From Daejeonella sp. (GTDB taxonomy: Bacteria > Bacteroidota > Bacteroidia > Sphingobacteriales > Sphingobacteriaceae), in contig NZ_JAUXXZ010000050.1 in the NCBI RefSeq assembly GCF_030684675.1, positions 62,001 through 126,000 of the forward strand: a stretch of DNA of 64,000 nt, written 5' to 3'. The notes under the pieces are model-generated. The model was given only the letters and a program-made list of their open reading frames with translations, did not search any database and was not told the DNA's origin. Shown here one piece after another: positions 35,973 to 47,069 of this stretch. The number at the start of each line of letters is the position of its first letter. The stretch's first letter is position 1. Both the position numbers and the translations under genes were made by a program.

Positions 35973-36908
35973 ATGAAGAAAATATATTTATTACTGAGCC
36001 TGTTGAGTGTTTGCAGTATAGGTTTGGCTCAGAAAATTCCGCGTTTTAATCCGGATACAGTACTTACTGTCACCATCGATTCGGCTATCACGATTACTTC
36101 AACACGCCTTACTGCTGAGACTTTTATTAATGAAATCATTAATGATACCAGCTTTTATGCGGCCTTTCGTAATATGAAGAAATACAGCTTTAATGCTGAG
36201 AACCGCATTTTTACCTACAATAAAGCGAATGCAGTTGAAGGTAAAATCTATCGCAAAATCTACCATAACAATACCGGACCCTACAAAATGGAGATCCTTG
36301 AAAAGAGGGATGACGGTAATGTCTACAAACGAAATGGAAAATATTCCCTTTACACGGTTGAGATGTTCGATTATATCTTCATGAATGCCTATAATTCTGA
36401 TTTTGTTCCTTCTGCACCGATATCAGGAACAAAGGGTGAAAGTAATGAATCGTACAAAGACAAGTTAAAAACCCTGATCTTTAGTCCGGGGAGGCCAATC
36501 AAAGGTGTACCTTTCATTGGCAATAAAACTCAGATTTTCACCCCAAATATGAGGCAGTATTACGATTATACCTTTTACAGAGGGACCTATCTTGATTCTA
36601 TTCCTGTTTACCGTTTTAAGGTAGCTCTTAAGCCGGATTTGTCGGGTTGGACTGAAGGTGGCATGATGATTAAGGAACTGGTCACGATCTTTGATATGCG
36701 TAATTTTCAAATTCTCGGACGTTATGTAGACATGAAATATGGAAATATGGCTTTTGATTTTGATGTTCAGATGAATATCGAACTGGGATATTTTGGTGAA
36801 GACAAAACCTTATTGCCAACCAAGATCAGCTATCAGGGCAATTGGGATATACCCTTTAAACGGGAAGAACGGGCTAGTTTCCTGATCCTGCATAAGGGGT
36901 ATAAATAA
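35973..36908 (+). CDS. Exported protein of unknown function
   Basis: 311 residues, signal peptide LLSLLSVCSIGLAQ. It is not recognised. It is rich in aromatic residues and in alternating beta-strand patterns (GKIYRKIYHNNTGPYKMEILEKR, YYDYTFYRGTYLDSIPVYRFKVALKPD), suggesting an all-beta periplasmic or lipoprotein-carrier-like fold. It stands 45 bp after the M20 gene and may belong to the same transcript. It is probably a conserved Bacteroidota family. Confidence 0.6.
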   Translation: MKKIYLLLSLLSVCSIGLAQKIPRFNPDTVLTVTIDSAITITSTRLTAETFINEIINDTSFYAAFRNMKKYSFNAENRIFTYNKANAVEGKIYRKIYHNNTGPYKMEILEKRDDGNVYKRNGKYSLYTVEMFDYIFMNAYNSDFVPSAPISGTKGESNESYKDKLKTLIFSPGRPIKGVPFIGNKTQIFTPNMRQYYDYTFYRGTYLDSIPVYRFKVALKPDLSGWTEGGMMIKELVTIFDMRNFQILGRYVDMKYGNMAFDFDVQMNIELGYFGEDKTLLPTKISYQGNWDIPFKREERASFLILHKGYK

Positions 36909-36925
36909 TGTGTTGATTCTTAAAA

Positions 36926-37319
36926 CACTAGTGTCCGAAGAAAGCTTGAAATGGAATTTCATGAGAGTTAGGAAGTTTCAGCCTTCGCTCAATGTCCTAA
37001 TTTAAGGATTACGATCCTGACGAATTCAGGGTCTTCTCCTCCTCCCCCTTTAATTCCCCCTCGGGCGGGGGACACTGGATGCCTAGGTATACTACTTAAA
37101 GAAAAAATCCCCACTTCAATGAAATTCCCCTGGCACCATGCTATCCCCCTCAAGAGGGGGGCGCGTTAGGCCTTGTGTGTTGGCAGGGGGAGGTGATCAG
37201 TTATTAAATTCTATTCCTCCCCCCTAATTCCTATAATTTGATAAAACAGGTGGCATGCTTTTAAAAACGTTATAAATGTCCCGTTTTAATTTACAGCTAG
37301 CACATTTGACAAGAAGCTT
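36926..37319. repeat. Dispersed element B, copy 2, with an internal insertion
   Basis: The left end (CACTAGTGTC to CATGAGAGTTAG) and right end (cctataatttgataaaac ... TTTTAATTTACAGCTAGC) match the reverse complement of 28297-28460. The core is about 230 bp longer than in copy 1 and contains GC-rich C-run/G-run palindromes (about 37037-37075 and 37146-37162), apparently a nested repeat. No frame inside. Confidence 0.82.
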
Positions 37320-37452
37320 AATTTTTACAGGACAAACGGGATACCCAAATCAGCATTATTCTTTTAGGTGAATGTTTCAATAAAATTCAGGGCGCTCAAA
37401 GCCATTGGCGCACAAGCATTTTGCTCCTTTATTTCTTCCTCAAATTAAGCTA

Positions 37453-37480
37453 TTGTTTATTTTCCAAAATTTGTATCTTG
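37453..37480 (+). promoter_or_regulatory. Predicted promoter of the PpiD-like gene
   Basis: TTG at 37453-37455 and TATCTTG at 37474-37480 with an 18-bp spacer, close to the Bacteroidota TTTG / TAnnTTTG consensus, 39 bp before the start codon. Confidence 0.5.
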
Positions 37481-37519
37481 CGCCCTCTTTTAAAATTATA
37501 TTAGAAAAAAAATACGGAT

Positions 37520-39631
37520 ATGGGAATAATGAGTTTTTTGCGGAACCGTGCAGGGATAATCATCGTTGGGGCTATTGGTTTTGCAATTATTGCATTTTTA
37601 GTAAGCGACGCAGTACAAATGGGCGGATCGTTTATGCAGGGAAATCAGACTGAAGTTGGAGAAGTTGATGGTAATGCCATCTCTATTCTGGAATTCAATG
37701 AGAAGGTAGAGCAGAACACAAACAACTTCAAACAACAGATGGGTCAGAGTAATCTTGATCCTCAAATGACCTCTTACATCATTGAAAATACATGGAATCA
37801 ATCGGTTTCACAGATTTTGATGAGCAAGGAAATGAGCCGTTTAGGTTTGCAGGTTAGTAAGAACGAGTTGAACGATCTTGTGTCTGGGAAAAATCCTGAT
37901 CCTCAGATCCTTCAGAACTTTGGAGATCCTCAAACCGGTCAGTTGAACAGAATGCAGTTAAATGCATTCCTTGAGAATGTAAAGTCTCAGCCTGCATCAA
38001 GTCCGGTTAGTCAGCAGTGGACTGCCTTTTTGCTAAATATTCGTGAGAATAAACTGGCACAGAAGTACACCAATCTGATCAGAAATAGTCTTTACGTTAC
38101 CTCTCTTGAGGCAAGGGAAGATTACGATCAGCGTAATAAGCTCGCGAATTTTAGTTTTGTAAATCTGGAATACAGTTCTCTTCCGGATAATCAGGTAAAA
38201 CTGACCGATCAGGATTATTCTGATTATTATAATGAGAATAAATACAAATTTAAGAATCCTTTAGAGAAGCGTTCATTTGAATACATCGTTTTCGATGCGA
38301 ACCCTTCTAAAGCTGATTCTGCAGATATAAAAGCGATGGTTGCAAAAACCGCTGCCGAATTCAGGGTTGCTACTAACGACTCATTATTTGTCAGTATCAA
38401 TGCTGAAACTAAAATGCCGATTACCTATGTTCGTAAAGGGCAATTGGAGCCTGCACTTGATTCAGCGGTATTCAGTGCTTCAAACGGAGCATTTATTGGC
38501 CCTTTGTTCTCCGGAGGAGTTTACAAAATGGTAAAAGTTCTGGATCTTAAGGTTGGTCCTGATTCAGTAAAGGCAAGTCATATTTTATTAAATCCTGCTA
38601 CTGAAGGCGGAATTGACAAAGCAAAAGCAAAAGCAGACTCAATCAGAGGCGTAATTGCAAGAGGAGGCAGCTTTGCGAAGCTTGCGGCTAAATTTGGAAC
38701 TGATGCTTCAAAAGATTCAGGCGGTGATCTTGGTACGTTTGCAAGAGGTGCTATGGTACCTGCATTTGAGGAAGCTGTTTTCAATGGCAATACCGGTGAT
38801 CTTAAAGTAATCACCACCCAGTTCGGTGTTCACGTAATTAAAATCAATGCTCAAATTGGTTCTTCCAGAGTAGCTAAAGTAGCTATTGTAGATAAATCTT
38901 TTTCAGCGAGTAATAAAACTCAACAGGAAGCCTATTCAAAAGCAACAGGTTTCCTGACTCTTGCAAAAAATGCTGAAACATTTGATGCAGAAGCTAAAAA
39001 AGCAGGTTATGTTAAATCACTTGCCGATAATGTGATAGCTACTCAATCTTCCATTCCGGGATTGGATAGTCCGCGTGAGATGGTAAGATGGGTATTTGGT
39101 GCCGATAAGGGTGATGTTTCAAATCAGGTATTTGAAATGGGCAGTAAGTTTGCGGTAGCCAGGGTGGTCGATATATTTAAAGAAGGAACACTTCCTCTTG
39201 ATCAGGTTAAGAAGGATATTGAGCCAATGGTAATGAAACAGGTAAAAGCGAGAATGCTGATTGAGAAAATGGAAAAGGCGCTGGCCGGATCTAAATCGAT
39301 TGATCAGGTCGCTCAAAAAGTTGGCAGAGCGGTAACCCCGGTACAGAATATTGTGTTCGCAAACCCGGTAATTCCAGGACTTTCACAGGAAAATGTGCTT
39401 GTTGGAACTCTTTTTGGGTCACAGCCAGGTAAATTATCAAAGCCAATTGAAGGTGATCAGGGAGTTTACGTTTTCATTGTAAACGGCTTTAGTAAACCCG
39501 CACCCCTTACCAATGCCTTTAAACAAAAGGTTCAGGTATCTCAGGGCTTGGCACAGCGTGCATCAGGTGAAGCATTCAAGGCTTTACGTGATAACTCTAA
39601 GATCAAGGATAACCGCGTTAAATTCTTTTAA
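37520..39631 (+). CDS. Membrane-anchored peptidyl-prolyl isomerase, PpiD/SurA-like
   Basis: 703 residues. A single N-terminal membrane helix (AGIIIVGAIGFAIIAFLVSDA, about 11-31), a SurA_N-like helical chaperone region to about 200, and one parvulin domain at about 349-450 (KASHILLNPA ... FGTDASKDSGGDLGTFARGAMVPAFEEAVF). A second degenerate parvulin-like region follows. It acts in the periplasm as a foldase for secreted or outer-membrane proteins. A TTG/TATCTTG promoter precedes it and a strong terminator follows. Confidence 0.88.
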   Translation: MGIMSFLRNRAGIIIVGAIGFAIIAFLVSDAVQMGGSFMQGNQTEVGEVDGNAISILEFNEKVEQNTNNFKQQMGQSNLDPQMTSYIIENTWNQSVSQILMSKEMSRLGLQVSKNELNDLVSGKNPDPQILQNFGDPQTGQLNRMQLNAFLENVKSQPASSPVSQQWTAFLLNIRENKLAQKYTNLIRNSLYVTSLEAREDYDQRNKLANFSFVNLEYSSLPDNQVKLTDQDYSDYYNENKYKFKNPLEKRSFEYIVFDANPSKADSADIKAMVAKTAAEFRVATNDSLFVSINAETKMPITYVRKGQLEPALDSAVFSASNGAFIGPLFSGGVYKMVKVLDLKVGPDSVKASHILLNPATEGGIDKAKAKADSIRGVIARGGSFAKLAAKFGTDASKDSGGDLGTFARGAMVPAFEEAVFNGNTGDLKVITTQFGVHVIKINAQIGSSRVAKVAIVDKSFSASNKTQQEAYSKATGFLTLAKNAETFDAEAKKAGYVKSLADNVIATQSSIPGLDSPREMVRWVFGADKGDVSNQVFEMGSKFAVARVVDIFKEGTLPLDQVKKDIEPMVMKQVKARMLIEKMEKALAGSKSIDQVAQKVGRAVTPVQNIVFANPVIPGLSQENVLVGTLFGSQPGKLSKPIEGDQGVYVFIVNGFSKPAPLTNAFKQKVQVSQGLAQRASGEAFKALRDNSKIKDNRVKFF

Positions 39632-39654
39632 TAGCTAATTTCATTAACTTTGTA

Positions 39655-39690
39655 TCCGGAAGTGTTCATTCACTTCCGGATTTTTTTTTT
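39655..39690 (+). terminator. Rho-independent terminator after the PpiD-like gene
   Basis: Perfect 10-bp stem TCCGGAAGTG / CACTTCCGGA with a 6-nt loop followed by ten T residues. Confidence 0.96.
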
Positions 39691-39742
39691 GCAGCCAGCT
39701 GGGATTATTCCGGATTTTGCTGTTCAATAATCAGGAGAGAAG

Positions 39743-40258
39743 ATGGAAGTTCAGGAAAACATAATTAATCGGGTTGCTGAGAGCGGGCTCTTAAGCTTTG
39801 ACCTGGCCGAATTGTATCCGGCTGGCGAGCGTATATTCTATGATATTAAGGATAACCTTTTTCATGGCTTAATGCTCAGGGAAAAGGATTTCAGAGAGTT
39901 CATTAAGGAACATAACTGGGAATCTTATTCAGGTAAGCATATCGCCATCGGTTGTTCAGCTGATGCTATAGTCCCAACCTGGGCCTATATGCTGCTAGCA
40001 AATAAGATGTCGCCCTTTGCAGAAACAGTGGTATTTGGTGACCTTGAAGTACTCGAAACCATTCTTTTCGACCGTAAATTAAACCAATTAGACTTTGAAA
40101 AGTATCGGGATCAGCGTGTAGTGATCAAAGGCTGTGGTGAGATTCACATTCCCAATTCAGCCTATATTGAACTAACAGTAAAACTGACAGAAATAGCTAA
40201 AAGCATTATGTATGGTGAACCTTGTTCCACCGTGCCCATTTTTAAGCGCAAATCCTGA
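39743..40258 (+). CDS. DUF2480 family protein
   Basis: 171 residues, cytoplasmic. The sequence from MEVQENIINRVAESGLLSFDLAELYP through GKHIAIGCSADAIVPTWAYMLLANKM to VVIKGCGEIHIPNSAYIELT matches the DUF2480 family, which is confined to Bacteroidota and has no assigned function. It contains several conserved Cys (IGCSADA, IKGCGEI). It is followed by a repeat-filled gap and then a DUF3108 gene. Confidence 0.8.
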   Translation: MEVQENIINRVAESGLLSFDLAELYPAGERIFYDIKDNLFHGLMLREKDFREFIKEHNWESYSGKHIAIGCSADAIVPTWAYMLLANKMSPFAETVVFGDLEVLETILFDRKLNQLDFEKYRDQRVVIKGCGEIHIPNSAYIELTVKLTEIAKSIMYGEPCSTVPIFKRKS

Positions 40259-40360
40259 TTCCGGGTCAAGCCCGGAATGACAGTCCCAGACTTGATTAAG
40301 GGCCGTCACCCCCGGACCCGATCCGGTTGTCATCCCGGGCTTGACCCGGATGGTTCACTT
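40255..40360. repeat. Dispersed palindromes of the GTCATCCCGGG / CCCGGAATGAC type
   Basis: Attccgggtcaagcccgga at about 40258-40277 and a second, inverted copy (tcatcccgggcttgacccgg) at about 40331-40350 with cccggacccgat between. It can fold into several hairpins and may terminate transcription. Confidence 0.75.
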
Positions 40361-40377
40361 TTTGCAGTAAAGACCAA

Positions 40378-41151
40378 ATGATTAAAAAAATTATATTATT
40401 TCTTCTTCTCATTTCGGGCTCAGCAGCATTTTCTCAGGGATTGCAAAACGTTAAGGAGCCTGTATTTAAAGCTGGAGAGTATTTAAGTTACAGACTTCGT
40501 TATGGGTTTATTACTGCTGCAGAAGCTTCAATTAAAGTATTGGATACTGATGTTAAATTTGATAATCGTCCTGTTTTTCATTTGCTTGCAGAAGGCCGTA
40601 CCGCCGGATCTTTTAATGTTTTTTATAAAGTGAGGAATCGTTACGATTCCTATGTTGATAAGGAAAGTTTAAGTCCGTATTTGTATACAGAGAATATTCG
40701 TGAAGCGAATTATCGTCGCAGTGATAAGGCGCGATTTTATCAGGAGGAGAAGAAAGTAGTATCGAATAAAGGCACTTTTAGGGGCAATGGTCAAACATTT
40801 GATGTTGTTTCTGCTTATTTCTTTGCAAGAAGTCTGGATATTTCAAAATTAAAGCAGGGAGATAAGTTCAGTATGGATTATTTTTTGGGTGATGGAATAA
40901 GTAAACTGGAGGTACAGTTTGTAGGCAGAGAACGTATAAAAACCACTCTGGGCACATTTAATTGTATCAAATTTAGTCCATCGATACAGCCCGGTAGAAT
41001 TTTCAGAAAGGATAGTAAATTATACCTTTGGATAACAGATGATGCAAACCGTATTCCTGTAAAAGCGCATGTTGAGATTCTTGTAGGTTCAGTGACCCTC
41101 GAACTTATGACAGCGGAGGGATTAAAGTATCCCCTGGGTTTTGTTAAATAA
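40378..41151 (+). CDS. DUF3108 family exported protein
   Basis: 257 residues. Signal peptide IILFLLLISGSAAFSQ. The mature region starts FKAGEYLSYRLRYGFITAAEASIKV, followed by FYKVRNRYDSYVDKESLSPYLY and later LGTFNCIKFSPSI ... LYLWITDDANRIPVKAHVEILVGSVTLELM, the DUF3108 pattern of a periplasmic beta-barrel-like lipid/ligand-binding fold related to LolA/LppX. The function is unknown. It lies 5 bp upstream of the DUF3109 gene; the two often occur together. Confidence 0.82.
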   Translation: MIKKIILFLLLISGSAAFSQGLQNVKEPVFKAGEYLSYRLRYGFITAAEASIKVLDTDVKFDNRPVFHLLAEGRTAGSFNVFYKVRNRYDSYVDKESLSPYLYTENIREANYRRSDKARFYQEEKKVVSNKGTFRGNGQTFDVVSAYFFARSLDISKLKQGDKFSMDYFLGDGISKLEVQFVGRERIKTTLGTFNCIKFSPSIQPGRIFRKDSKLYLWITDDANRIPVKAHVEILVGSVTLELMTAEGLKYPLGFVK

Positions 41152-41156
41152 TATAT

Positions 41157-41717
41157 ATGATCGAAGTACAGAACACATTGGTTCATGAGGATGTAGTCAA
41201 TGAAAATTTTGTTTGTAATCTTAATAAATGCAAGGGAATCTGTTGTATTGAAGGAGATTCAGGAGCTCCATTAGAGCGGGATGAGTTGGCAGTACTGGAT
41301 GAGATCTACCCTTTGGTTAAGCCCTATATGACAGAAAAGGGAATTGCTGTTATTGAAGAATTTGGAACTTATGTGAAAGATTTTGAGGGAGATTATACAA
41401 CCCCCTGTGTAGATACCAATAAAGAATGTGCTTATGTGATCATGGAGAATGGGATTAGCAAATGCGCTATTGAAAAGGCCTGGGAAGATGGTAAAATAGC
41501 CTGGAAGAAACCAATCTCCTGCCATTTATATCCTATTCGAATTACAAACTACCCCGAATTTGATGTACTTCATTATGACCGATGGAGTATCTGCAGTGCT
41601 GCCTGTGCCTTTGGGAAGGAATTGAAAGTATCAGTTCATCAATTTTTGAAAGAGCCTCTAATTCGTAAGTATGGTGCCGAATGGTACGCGGAGCTTGAAG
41701 CTAAGGTGAGTAAATGA
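41157..41717 (+). CDS. DUF3109 family cysteine-rich protein
   Basis: 186 residues, no signal peptide. Cys-rich N-terminus FVCNLNKCKGICCIEGDSGAPL and a second cluster PCVDTNKECAYVIMENGISKCAIEKAW, then KPISCHLYPIRI and WSICSAACAFGKEL. About eleven cysteines in these four clusters suggest a metal or Fe-S site, like the YkgJ/UPF0153 proteins. The function is unknown. It is coupled to the DUF3108 gene and followed by dnaG after 39 bp. Confidence 0.82.
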   Translation: MIEVQNTLVHEDVVNENFVCNLNKCKGICCIEGDSGAPLERDELAVLDEIYPLVKPYMTEKGIAVIEEFGTYVKDFEGDYTTPCVDTNKECAYVIMENGISKCAIEKAWEDGKIAWKKPISCHLYPIRITNYPEFDVLHYDRWSICSAACAFGKELKVSVHQFLKEPLIRKYGAEWYAELEAKVSK

Positions 41718-41756
41718 TAAATACTTTCACTATTTTTAAATTCCAGTACTAAAAAA

Positions 41757-43682
41757 TTGATTCCAAAGGATACCGTCGACAAGATTATTGAAACATCCCG
41801 TATTGAGGAAGTTGTAGGTGATTTTGTGTCTTTAAAACGACGTGGGACCAGTATGATCGGCCTTTGTCCCTTTCATAATGAGAAGACCCCTTCTTTTCAT
41901 GTTTCTGTTGGGAAGGGGATTTTCAAGTGTTTTGGATGTGGTAAGGGTGGCGATTCTGTCCGTTTCATTATGGAGCATGAGAAAGCAACTTACCCTGAGG
42001 CACTTCGTTATCTGGCCAATAAATATAGCATTGAAATTGCGGAGGTTGAAAACACCCCTGAAGAGCAGGCGGTAAACGACCGGCGGGAAAGTTTGTACAT
42101 TGTTTCTGCCTGGGCTGCGAAGTTTTTTCAGCAGCAGATGCTTGAGACTGATGAAGGCAAAAGTATCGGACTCAGTTATTTTAAGGAGCGTGGTTTCAGG
42201 GATGATATCATTAAAAAATTTGAATTGGGATACTCTCCCGATGTATGGGATGCATTGACCCAAAATGCCCTTACAGAAGGCTATAATATTCAATTTCTCG
42301 AAGAAACCGGCCTCACTATCCGCAAGGAGAATGAAAAATTCTATGACCGATTCCGTGGTAGAGTGATGTTCCCTATACATAGTTTTACAGGAAGGGTCAT
42401 TGGTTTTGGGGGAAGAACTCTAAAAACCGATAAGGCCGTTCCGAAATATGTTAACTCTCCCGAAAGCGATATCTATCATAAATCGAACGTACTCTACGGA
42501 TTATTCTTTGCGAAGAAATCCATGCGCGATGAAGATAATTGCTATCTGGTTGAGGGTTATGCCGATGTGCTTTCGGTGCATCAGGCAGGGATTGAGAATG
42601 TAGTTGCTTCTTCAGGTACTTCATTAACGATCGAGCAGATCAGAATGATTGGCCGGTTTACCAAGAACATCACTATACTTTACGATGGTGATGAGGCGGG
42701 AATCAAGGCATCATTAAGGGGTTTAGATATGATCCTGGAAGAGGGGCTGAATGTAAAAATCGTCCTTTTTCCCAATGGGGATGACCCCGATTCTTATGTA
42801 CAGAAGTTTGGAAGCGCAGCATTTAAATCTCATATCGAAGGGAATAAAAAGGATTTTATACTTTTTAAAACCAGTATTCTTTTAAAGGATGCCGGAAATG
42901 ATCCAATCAAGAGAGCAGGAATAATCCGGGAGGTTGTGGAGAGTATAGCCAAAATATCTGATGAGATTAAGAAATCAAACTTTATACGTGAATGTAGTTC
43001 TCTTCTTCAAATTGAAGAGCGTGCGCTTATTCACGAACTAAATAAAATTACAAGATCAGCAAAAGCTAAGAAAGAAATATATACTCCACCAGTTGAAATT
43101 TCAGATACAACTATTAGTACTGAGGATATTTCAGACATCAGGGGACTAATAGATACAGATGAGGCGCAGGAGAAAGAGATTGTTCGCCTGCTTCTGAACT
43201 ACGGGCACGAGCTGGTGCACTGGGATGATATTACGGATACCTATATTGCCCCTTACATCATTTCCAATCTGGCCGATGTTACATTTGAGCATCCGCTTTG
43301 CATCCAAATCATTGAGGAATACAAAAAGCAGCTTGAGAATGGGGAACTTCCTTCAGAGCAGGATTTTATTAAGAACTCCGACCATCAGATAGCAGATTTA
43401 GCAATAGCTATGGTTTCATCGCCCTATATCCTGAGTGAAAACTGGTATGCGCGAAGAAAGATCTACGTCAGAAACGAAAGTGAAAATCTTAGGTCGACCA
43501 TTCTGGGAGGTATTTTTCATTTAAAGAAGCGTAAGGTCGACCGGATCCTCAGAAAAATACGGGATGAAATACAGGCTGAGCCGGATGCTGATAATCAGGC
43601 TATTCTGATGCGCAGATACATGCAGGTGAAAGAGGTAGAGAAAGGCATTTCAATGTTTCTGGGTTCTGTTATCCTGAAGTAA
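41757..43682 (+). CDS. dnaG: DNA primase DnaG
   Basis: 641 residues, TTG start at 41757; no upstream ATG/GTG is in frame, and the N-terminus IPKDTVDKIIETSRIEEVVGDFV matches DnaG. CHC2 zinc site: Cys37, His40, Cys58, Cys61 (CPFH ... CFGC). Toprim domain from about 260 (CYLVEGYADVLSVHQAG, LYDGDEAGIKAS with the acidic metal ligands). The C-terminal third, for binding the replicative helicase, is divergent. It makes RNA primers at the fork. Its stop overlaps the yraN start (TAATG). Confidence 0.97.
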   Translation: MIPKDTVDKIIETSRIEEVVGDFVSLKRRGTSMIGLCPFHNEKTPSFHVSVGKGIFKCFGCGKGGDSVRFIMEHEKATYPEALRYLANKYSIEIAEVENTPEEQAVNDRRESLYIVSAWAAKFFQQQMLETDEGKSIGLSYFKERGFRDDIIKKFELGYSPDVWDALTQNALTEGYNIQFLEETGLTIRKENEKFYDRFRGRVMFPIHSFTGRVIGFGGRTLKTDKAVPKYVNSPESDIYHKSNVLYGLFFAKKSMRDEDNCYLVEGYADVLSVHQAGIENVVASSGTSLTIEQIRMIGRFTKNITILYDGDEAGIKASLRGLDMILEEGLNVKIVLFPNGDDPDSYVQKFGSAAFKSHIEGNKKDFILFKTSILLKDAGNDPIKRAGIIREVVESIAKISDEIKKSNFIRECSSLLQIEERALIHELNKITRSAKAKKEIYTPPVEISDTTISTEDISDIRGLIDTDEAQEKEIVRLLLNYGHELVHWDDITDTYIAPYIISNLADVTFEHPLCIQIIEEYKKQLENGELPSEQDFIKNSDHQIADLAIAMVSSPYILSENWYARRKIYVRNESENLRSTILGGIFHLKKRKVDRILRKIRDEIQAEPDADNQAILMRRYMQVKEVEKGISMFLGSVILK

Positions 43683-44041
43683 TGGCCCTGCATAATGTCT
43701 TTGGGAACCAGGGTGAATTGCTTGCAAAAAAGTATCTTGAGGAACAGGGTTATGAAATACTGGATGAGAACTGGAGATTCAGGAAAGCAGAAATTGATCT
43801 GATTGCTTACAAAAACCCGATTATTGTTTTTGTAGAAGTAAAAACCAGGGAGAATAATAGATTTGCTGAGCCCGAAGATTTTGTGAGTAAGGCTAAACAG
43901 AAACTTCTGGCTATGGCGGCCGGGGAATATATTCATCTGATGAATCATCAGAATGAAGTGCGTTTTGATATAATTTCGATCCTGTTTAATAAATTTGGGG
44001 ATCCGGTAATCAGGCATACAGAAGATGCATTCTGGCCATGA
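43682..44041 (+). CDS. yraN: YraN/UPF0102 family endonuclease-like protein
   Basis: 119 residues, overlapping dnaG by 1 bp. N-terminal NVFGNQGELLAKKYLEEQGYEIL and the PD-(D/E)xK-like core AEIDLIAYKNPIIVFVEVKTREN (Asp and Glu-x-Lys) are the family signature. UPF0102 proteins are related to Holliday-junction resolvases; the function is not settled. The overlap with dnaG suggests co-expression. Confidence 0.9.
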   Translation: MALHNVFGNQGELLAKKYLEEQGYEILDENWRFRKAEIDLIAYKNPIIVFVEVKTRENNRFAEPEDFVSKAKQKLLAMAAGEYIHLMNHQNEVRFDIISILFNKFGDPVIRHTEDAFWP

Positions 44042-44075
44042 GATTCAGGAGGATACTCTTTAATAAAATAGAACC

Positions 44076-45143
44076 ATGCGATTTAAATTAATTTGCCTCT
44101 CAGCCTGCAGTATTTTATTTTTCACACATTGCTCGAATGAGGGGAAGCAAAGTGCTGAATCTTCTGCCTGGGTAATGCCCGAGGCCGGAACTTCTGTAAA
44201 TCTTGGGGATTCGGTAAACCTGGAACTTAAGTTGAATGAGAAGGCCGATTCTGTCGTCTATTTTGCTGATGGAGTAAAGCTAAAAAAGGCTGCAGATGAA
44301 AAATCGGTTGCTGTACCAACTGGAGATCTGCAATTAGGGATAAAAGCCATAACCGCAAAGATCTACAGGGGCCATTCAGAGCCGGAGGAAATCAGTACCA
44401 ATATCGTTGTGAAATCTACGCTGGTTCCTCAGAAATTCGGATATGTAGTTGAGAAGGTGTTTAAGCACGACACCAGTTCCTATACCCAGGGACTGGAATT
44501 CCATGGTGGCTATTTATATGAGAGTGATGGACTTGCGGGCGAATCCAGTTTACGAAAAACTGACCCTGCCACTGGTAAAGTACTGCAAATGACAAAGGTT
44601 CGGGATGAGCTTTTTGCCGAAGGAATTACCATTGTGGGTGATAAAATCCTGATGCTTACTTATCAGAATAATGTCAGTCTGGAATATGATCTCAATTCCC
44701 TGAAACTGCTTCGTGAATTTCCAAACCAGTATCAGCGCGAGGGCTGGGGCTTATGCAATGACGGAAAAGTGATCTATAGCAGCGATGGTAGCAATACCAT
44801 TTACATCCTGAATAAGGACACCTACATGCAGGGAGGTTCTATTGAGGTTTATGATCAGAACGGACCTGTTAGAGAACTGAATGAGTTGGAATTTATTGAT
44901 GGCCGTATCTATGCAAATATTTATAATTCTAACCGGATTGTGGTTATCGATCCGGCTAATGGACAGGTTACTGCTGAGGTAGATCTTAGCGAATTGTATG
45001 CTGATTCAGTCAGGCCAATGAAAGATTTCGATGGTTTTGTTTTGAATGGCATTGCCTGGGACAGCAAAGGAAAACGTTTATTTGTTACCGGTAAGAAATG
45101 GGATAAGTTATTCCAGATAAAACTGGGGCAGTTGCAATTTTAA
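44076..45143 (+). CDS. Glutaminyl-peptide cyclotransferase (bacterial type), lipoprotein
   Basis: 355 residues. Lipoprotein signal ending FFTHC (Cys19). An N-terminal Ig-like segment (about 30-115) is followed by a five-bladed beta-propeller: FGYVVEKVFKHDTSSYTQGLEFHGGYLYESDGLAGESSLRKTD, with FPNQYQREGWGLCNDGKVIYSSDGSNTIYI and later ANIYNSNRIVVIDPA and NGIAWDSKGKRLFVTGKKWDKLFQI. These are the hallmarks of plant/bacterial glutaminyl cyclases, which convert N-terminal Gln to pyroglutamate on exported peptides. The Ig-like extension is typical of Bacteroidota members. Confidence 0.85.
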   Translation: MRFKLICLSACSILFFTHCSNEGKQSAESSAWVMPEAGTSVNLGDSVNLELKLNEKADSVVYFADGVKLKKAADEKSVAVPTGDLQLGIKAITAKIYRGHSEPEEISTNIVVKSTLVPQKFGYVVEKVFKHDTSSYTQGLEFHGGYLYESDGLAGESSLRKTDPATGKVLQMTKVRDELFAEGITIVGDKILMLTYQNNVSLEYDLNSLKLLREFPNQYQREGWGLCNDGKVIYSSDGSNTIYILNKDTYMQGGSIEVYDQNGPVRELNELEFIDGRIYANIYNSNRIVVIDPANGQVTAEVDLSELYADSVRPMKDFDGFVLNGIAWDSKGKRLFVTGKKWDKLFQIKLGQLQF

Positions 45144-45152
45144 ATGGAAAAC

Positions 45153-45262
45153 GTGTCATCCCGAAAGCTGCCCTTCAGCAGCTGAGGGAACTCAGTGATT
45201 TTAGATCGAATTTTGACTCATTAGCACGATTTCCTTCACTTCGTTCAGGATGACAGGTTGCA
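45153..45262. repeat. Dispersed element with TGTCATCC / GGATGACA ends
   Basis: Inverted ends around 45154 and 45248-45255; the right segment tttccttcacttcgttcagg then atgacaggttgcaa recurs, with one change, at about 10103-10131. No frame inside. Confidence 0.75.
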
Positions 45263-45273
45263 AAACGCATAAA

Positions 45274-46995
<1,722 letters not shown>

Positions 46996-47069
46996 TCATT
47001 CTAGTATAGTAAAATTAGATTTTATATCTATTAATTTGAACTAATTTCCAACCTGACCAATATAAATTA

